Shown in pieces: positions 58,839 through 64,000 of a DNA stretch of 64,000 nt. Position numbers and translations under genes: made by a program. Positions within the stretch are counted from its first letter, which is position 1; each line of letters begins with the position of its first letter. The stretch spans positions 1 to 64,000 of the forward strand of contig NJFT01000061.1 in NCBI GenBank assembly GCA_002221725.1, read 5' to 3'. Below the pieces are notes generated by a model. The model did not search any database, had not been told where the DNA came from, and was given only the letters and a program-made list of their open reading frames with translations. Source of the DNA: Scedosporium boydii. Taxonomy: Eukaryota; Ascomycota; Sordariomycetes; Microascales; Microascaceae.

Positions 58839-60602
58839 ATGAGCAATGTGAGTGTTTATTTTCATGTCTCACCTCGACTCCAATCCACCAATTTCTGGGC
58901 ATCCAAGGAGGACGGAGTTGTGTCCACGAGCATGCTGTTATGACGACCAAGGCCCGGCGTTTCTCTCAGCCGGCGATGGCTTAATTCATGCCTGCCATAC
59001 GTCTAAATTGTATTGCTAACAATGTCTATAGTACGGGTTAGTATCTAGTCGAGCCACCGCACGATGTTTACGCCGATCGCAACTGGTTGTGGTCCTTTCT
59101 TCGAACCTCCCATTGCTAACCGAGTGAATATCAACAGATACGGAAGGCCCAACCCCTTCGATGATAGGGAATCCCCTGCCCCAGGCGGCGGCTATGGTGG
59201 CCCTGTGAGGCCGCCTCAGGCGTCATTTGGCCAGGGCCCCTCTCCTTACGGTGGTCAGAGGAATAACAATAACAACTACGGCGGTATGGACGAATAACAT
59301 TATTGCTTTACTTAGATAACCCGGGCTAACACAGAATACTAGGAGGCAACAACGTGGAAATGTCGAACCTCCCTAGCAACAACGGTTATGGCGGCAATGC
59401 CGGCGGCTATGGGGGCAGAAACAACGGAGGCTATGGCGGTGGAAACAATGGCGGCAACGGTGGCGGCAACGGTGGCGGCTCCACATCCATTCTTGACGAA
59501 TGCAGCGAGATCGATCGTGGAATCGAGGAGGTCGAGAGAAACCTCAACCAACTCCGAAACCTCCACCGTGCGGCGCTCAACGATACTGATACCAGCGGCG
59601 GGAGCCGCGTCAACCGTGAACTCGACGGCCTATCATCCGACACCATGACTCTATACCGATCGCTCGTCGAGCGTGTGCGCAAGATCAAGTCGAACCCTGC
59701 CTCGCGTCAAGGCGTAAACTCGCGCCAGGTAGAGCGTATTGACGGCCGCTTGAAGAATGCCATCCGACAGTACCAGGAGATTGATGCCGATTTCCGAAGG
59801 GAGACCCAGGCCCAGATTGCCCGACAGTACCGAATCGTCAAGCCTAATGCGAGTGAGGACGAGGTTGCTGCGGCCGTTGATGGTGCCGACGGCGGCCAGG
59901 TGTTTACCCAGGCGCTTATGCAGAGTAACCGACAAGGCCAGGCCACGGCCACTCTCAACAACGTCAGGGACCGACATGCTCAGATTCTCAAGATTGAGCG
60001 TCAGATGACCGAACTGGCCCAACTCTTCCAAGATATGAATACTCTCGTTGTCCAACAGGAAGTTGCTGTTGCCCAGATTGAGCAGAAGGCTGAGGAGGTT
60101 GTCGAGAACCTTGATAAGGGTAATGAGGAGATCGTTACTGCCGTTAAGACTGCCAGGGCAACCCGCCGGAAGAAGTGGTGGTGCCTTGGTATCACTGGTA
60201 CGTTTGCGCTTTACCCTCATCTAGTCGTCATCTTTACTTCTCTGGATATCCATTCTAATACTCGTTTGTAGTCCTCATCATCATTATTATCGTTGTTGCT
60301 ATCATCGCCTGGCTGGCGGGTATGTCTTAGACCCCTATCACTGCGCCCGACATGCGCTCTAACCCCTTCTTCTAGCTACCGGCCGACTCAACTCTGGCGG
60401 CGGTAATAATAACAATAACAACAACAACAACGGCAATACTGGCAACACCAACAATGCCAAGCGAGGCATTGCTGTCGCTGATGTTCAAGCCGTTAGCGAT
60501 GTGCTTGTTAAGACGATTCCTCATGTGACACGACAAATTTCCGAAACCGTTTCGAGAGCGAGATCCATCCAACCTGGGGCGAGGTTCAGGAACCTCCAGT
60601 AG
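58839..60602 (+). CDS. SSO1: Sso1/syntaxin-type plasma-membrane t-SNARE
   Basis: Six exons by my model: 58839-58847, 59032-59036, 59138-59283, 59343-60197, 60272-60319 and 60376-60602, giving 429 residues. It should sit in the plasma membrane and pair with Sec9 and Snc for exocytosis. The N terminus MSNYGYGRPNPFDD runs into a Gly/Asn/Tyr-rich stretch of about 100 residues. The Habc-like part follows from STSILDECSEIDRGIEEVE, and the SNARE core is LFQDMNTLVVQQEVAVAQIEQ, with its zero-layer Gln. The basic-aromatic RRKKWWCLG precedes the membrane helix VLIIIIIVVAIIAWLA. About 75 residues follow the helix: a GN-rich part, then VADVQAVSDVLVKTIPHVTRQ. This exceeds the usual short tail. The 5-base second exon is needed to link the MSN start to exon 3 in frame. 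An alternative start at 59064 would avoid it but gives an unfamiliar N terminus. Confidence 0.85.
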
Positions 60603-62005
60603 GCTGGTATAACCCAGTGTATCTCTTAATTATGGGACAGAATGGGATGACATAGCATTGCGGAAACTAAGATGGGAACTCCCACAGGGCTGTGTATGCT
60701 GTTGCCGCACGGCTACAAGGTTGAGGAGCCGTCCCATACTGGTCGTATAAAAGAACTATCAGGGTCTGCTGTGCCTTGATTTAGATGGGTTCGCATGTCC
60801 TTATGCGACTGTTTCCAACCTCCACCTTGAACCTTGTTTTCAGGAGTGGAAATTTCACTGCTTGCATCTTCTTTGTTATTCTGTCATGCGGGTGCTTTAC
60901 ATGTTCTCGTTCGGAGGAAAGGGGAAATTTGTCTCGTCTACTATCATTATTGGTTTCCTTGTGTTTTTTTTCTCTCCCCCGTCGCTGCCTCATCTGTTCG
61001 TTTGTTTTTTCTAGCTCTTGTTCACCTTTTGCGTTGCTTTACGTTTCGTTTCGGGGCAGCTACATCTTTCTGGACCATAGGTATATTTTAGTCTCTTGTT
61101 TAACATCGGCAAAGGTGAACTTGTTTTTTTCGGTCTCTTTAGGGGTTTAATCACTTTTCGTCTCCTTTTTGGTAGTTCAAAAATTTACATTATATTTCTC
61201 CTATTATTGCGTATTCTCCCCAGAGTGGTCCCTTTCTGCGCGTGCAGGAGGGTTTCGAATCTGCGAAGGAATGTGTTTCATGAAGTGGGAGAGTGGAAGA
61301 GCCAGGCTTGCATGACGAACAAGTAGGATTGGGTACTGCAAAGGTGCGGGTGTGAGCGGGAAGAATGACGAATATGGCCTACTTGCTTCTTCCCGTGCTT
61401 CTAGAAGTGCTTAGAGTTCTCTTGGATCTCTTGGAATGGACCGGGGTCTCATTTCTTGGCTTGGCTTCCAGGGAATATTGTTCAGATTAAGAAAGATGCA
61501 ATTGTGGGATTGACCAAAAGTTCTACAGTGCTCGTTCTATAGATTATGGAAATGGAATTAAGAATACTATCGTACAAGTGCTGCAAATTGCCAGAGATGG
61601 CCCCAAGATATGGGAAGTTGAATGAGAAGAGGATGTAGCGAAATAGACGACTGGTTCATAATAAACACAGCAGGTTCACTGTGAAACCGTCGTATGCCCT
61701 ACTAGACAGGCTTAAGGCGTAGTAGAAAATCCGAATGTGTCGACGGGTGAGAAAGGCGTAGGCAATGGCGCTGCCTAATGCGACATGTCCGGATCCGAAC
61801 CTGCTATGAGAGAACCGCTCGGTGTCTTTTCGACGCAACCCGAAGCGGGTCCGGGCTCCGGGGGTGCCCGCAACCTGGTATGTAATAGAATTGTAGCCTT
61901 GCCGACTTTGCAGCCCGTCTGATCTCATGGAGGGAAGGAGGGAAGCAGGGAAGCTCGAAAGTCGGTCGTCGGGTTTGAGTGAGGAGGCGAGAAAATTAAG
62001 TGCGT
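60603..62005. other. Convergent intergenic region
   Basis: Tail-to-tail spacer between the syntaxin and an unknown protein gene. It contains the syntaxin 3' UTR and pyrimidine-rich stretches, with no convincing frame. Confidence 0.55.
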
Positions 62006-62728
62006 TCAATCTCCCACTTTGTTTCCCAACTGGGCTTTCTCGTCCACTCCGCTCTCTTCCTGGACATCTCCTTCGGCACGGGCCATTTCCCTCCTCCTCG
62101 ACTGCCCCGCTTCCACCACCCTTCTCATGACGACCATGTGTTTTTCGAACTGCTCGATGAGGTTATTATAGTCCTCCTTCCCCTCAGCTTTAGCCCCGCT
62201 GCTGCTCTCGCCCGATAGCTCAATATCCGCCTCTTCTCCTTCTACACCCTCGATCTTAAGCATTAGCGCACCGGGGCCCTCGCCCTGTCCTTCATCGTCC
62301 GCCATCTTTCTGAGCCCCGCGTCGACGACTGCCCAGTCCGCGCTGAGGCTTGCGGCGTGAGCTACCTTCCAAGAACCATCTTCTCCCGGAGCCAGGTCCA
62401 ATAGTATAGACCGCGAAGCCTCCTTATCAGCTGATAAGGGATCAGACGTCGAGAGTGCTTGCGTGAGGAGGTCGGGATCGTCGTCGGTGAATATGTAATG
62501 TATGTGAGGATGGTGAGTCGTCTTGGATGTAGCGTTGTGTATTAACGTGAATAGTGGTGGTAGAGCTGGACCGCGCTCATCGGAGGCTAGGGAATGATCA
62601 TCATGGGGGCGGTCTTCTCCGCGTTGGCCTTCAGCCTGAGCAGGCTGCTGCCTTGAGGCAGCAGGAGACGTTGGTCGCGGTTGGGACTCCGCCGCGAGGG
62701 ACGGCTGTGGCGGATCGGGAGACGTCAT
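62006..62728 (-). CDS. Unrecognised acidic protein, probably fungal-conserved
   Basis: A single exon encodes 240 residues from the Met of MTSPDPPQPSLAAES. I do not know the family. An upstream ATG at 62854 would add 42 basic residues, but its context (CAT before ATG) is poor and the sequence looks like leader. The N-terminal 55 residues are Pro/Ser/Gln-rich, then PLFTLIHNATSKTTHHPHIHYIFTDDD (shown in part) begins a folded-looking region, with DLAPGEDGSWKVAHAASLS and LMLKIEGVEGEEADIEL. The C-terminal part NNLIEQFEKHMVVMRRVVE could be a short coiled coil. It is highly acidic overall, has no signal peptide or membrane segment and lies tail-to-tail with the syntaxin. No function is proposed. Confidence 0.65.
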   Translation of the reverse strand: MTSPDPPQPSLAAESQPRPTSPAASRQQPAQAEGQRGEDRPHDDHSLASDERGPALPPLFTLIHNATSKTTHHPHIHYIFTDDDPDLLTQALSTSDPLSADKEASRSILLDLAPGEDGSWKVAHAASLSADWAVVDAGLRKMADDEGQGEGPGALMLKIEGVEGEEADIELSGESSSGAKAEGKEDYNNLIEQFEKHMVVMRRVVEAGQSRRREMARAEGDVQEESGVDEKAQLGNKVGD

Positions 62729-63382
62729 GGCGAGATCCTCGCTTGGGAGAATGAGGATAGCTCGGCGGATCGGTCGGTGGTGGGGATTTGTGAAAGACGG
62801 CCCCGTGGAAGCATCGTTGCGAAGGTGTGAATGGCGAGATGATTGCTGAGGCATATGTCCGGATCCGGCATCTGGGATCCGGGGAGCTTGGGGTGCTTAT
62901 CTTATCGGCACGTGAACTGCAGGGGTCTTTTGCCAGCATGATGCAAGCACTTGAACTTTGGATTGATCGCGTCAGATTTCGCCAGCTCGCCTTCTATGAA
63001 TCTACATGTGATATCATGGTTTCAAATTCTTCGGTAAATTATTTTTGATAACTTCCCATTCACTTACATTTTGTGTCCTCGTCAAACCTTCCTGCGAAGC
63101 TGTTGACGATAATACTTGGGGTGAATATGTAATACTTGTCCCGAACAAGTTCGTACTTCGGCGACACCCCCTCAGAGGTGTCAACTTCGACAGCTTTACC
63201 AGTCGTGAACGTCATCGATTCTAGATCTGGTGTACGAAGTATCGGTAGTACCAAAAGTAAAAATTGATCCTTGTAAGACGATGAACCAGACCCTTCTTTT
63301 ATACGCAAACGCCTCAAAACACCCTCCAAATACTTCGTACCCAGTGATCATAAACAAACAACAGGTCGTAACTAGTTAACAT
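62729..63382. other. Intergenic region with an inverted TACGAAGTA pair
   Basis: Spacer between the unknown protein and Apc11, both on the minus strand. It holds the leader of the unknown gene and the 3' UTR of Apc11, with a 10-base inverted pair at 63232-63241 and 63331-63340. Confidence 0.55.
63232..63340. repeat. Short inverted pair of GTACGAAGTA
   Basis: GTACGAAGTA at 63232-63241 and TACTTCGTAC at 63331-63340 form an inverted repeat around 89 bases, between the Apc11 gene and the unknown gene. The flanking bases do not show a clear target duplication. Confidence 0.7.
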
Positions 63383-63871
63383 TTACTCCTCGATTTCAGA
63401 GGTAGTTTCGTTGGCCGGGTCGTGCCATTCGAATCCTGCAAGCCAACTTGTCAGTAGACACGGGAGAAAACAATATCTCAAGCTTGAACATACTCTGGCG
63501 GCACATGGGACACTGTCCCTTGGCGGACTCTTGTTTGATCCATTCCAAAATACAGTGCTAAATTCGCGACGCGTCAGAAGTTAGTCCCAGGTTCATCATC
63601 AACAATGAAGCGTCATACCATGTGGAAATTATGCCCGCATTTTCCGGATACTGTAGATCAATGACGCTGTCTCGTCAGCTATACGTGTAGTGGTTTTTTG
63701 GGGCGAGGATTCGAATGATGAAGACTGACATATGCTGCAATCATCGCCAGGATATTTGCAGGTTGGGCAAGTTCCATCGAAATGGACTTGGCAGATACCA
63801 CAGACGTCGTCTTCGGGGAGGTCCCATCGCCAAGTGGCCACGGTATTCCACTGGGTAATCTTGACCTTCAT
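63383..63871 (-). CDS. APC11: Anaphase-promoting complex RING subunit Apc11
   Basis: Four exons (63871-63730, 63650-63619, 63557-63494, 63435-63383) encode 96 residues. Apc11 is the catalytic RING-H2 subunit of the APC/C ubiquitin ligase and acts with Apc2 to ubiquitinate cyclins and securin. The start MKVKITQWNTVATWRW, then CGICQVHFDGTCPTCKYPG, the H2 residues in CGHNFHMHCILEW and the final CPMCRQRFEW all match the family. The RING is broken by three introns. The second exon is 32 bases and carries LSGKCGHNFHM. The short acidic tail ANETTSEIEE ends the protein. The start Met is the first residue conserved in the family. It is tandem with the unknown gene to its left. Confidence 0.95.
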
Positions 63872-64000
63872 GGTCCGTGAATATGACCGTCAATAGGCAC
63901 TTATACAGACGAGGAATTGTATTACGCCTGTGATGTTGGATAGTAGTCTTCCTTTAAGGGAGGGGAGGGCATAAGGTGTGGCGACCAACCAAACAATGGA

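Noticed and set aside
62729..62854. Upstream start for the unknown minus-strand protein
   Set aside because: Possible, but the context is weak and the added residues are basic and leader-like; kept as an alternative in the gene entry.

Overview
The window is nuclear DNA from a filamentous ascomycete (Pezizomycotina; a Sordariomycete-like fungus is my best guess, unproven). The reasons are short GT-AG introns of about 50 to 185 bases with GTAAGT or GTATGT donors and CTAAC-like branch sites, TATA boxes 80 to 240 bases before start codons, long intergenic spacers, and typical mould families: an AA9 polysaccharide monooxygenase, GPI-anchored and mucin-like wall proteins, a GMC oxidoreductase, a P450, and a PNG1 homologue without its catalytic cysteine. 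I support 18 protein genes and rebuilt exons by eye from splice sites, phase and family resemblance. I recognised no tRNA, rRNA, CRISPR array or intact transposon.

Layout. (1) 1 to 5.7 kb: an 86-base A run at the left edge, a gene-poor stretch, a cytochrome P450 and a GAA microsatellite. (2) 5.7 to 19.5 kb: a single-pass membrane protein with a Cys-rich ectodomain, a secreted S41-type peptidase, a fumarylacetoacetase-family hydrolase on the minus strand, a secreted GMC oxidoreductase and a dienelactone-hydrolase-like/SnoaL-like fusion. (3) 20.4 to 36.0 kb: a run of extracellular proteins, namely a 1609-residue repeat adhesin (minus), a glycine-rich and collagen-like GPI protein (plus, divergent from the adhesin), a 707-residue Ser/Thr/Glu-rich GPI protein and the AA9 enzyme. 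(4) 36.8 to 42.1 kb: two housekeeping genes read divergently from a 1 kb spacer, nicotinate phosphoribosyltransferase and the U3 processome WD40 protein Utp4. (5) 42.1 to 49.2 kb: 7 kb without a convincing gene, holding several copies of a short TACGAAGTA sequence. (6) 49.2 to 64 kb: housekeeping genes PNG1-like, a small CxxC protein, MEMO1-like, an Sso-type plasma-membrane syntaxin, a conserved-looking unknown and the APC/C RING subunit Apc11.

How they fit together: genes in 5 to 36 kb are mostly for secretion, the wall and environmental chemistry, while 36 to 64 kb is core cell biology. The syntaxin and PNG1 serve the secretory and quality-control routes the wall proteins depend on, but I see no physical operon-like linkage. 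The most unusual items are the tandem 10-Cys module and about 17 repeats in the adhesin, the syntaxin with a 5-base exon and a 75-residue tail beyond its membrane anchor, PNG1 with Val for the catalytic Cys, a hydrolase fusion with Tyr at the nucleophile site, and the enriched TACGAAGTA motif.
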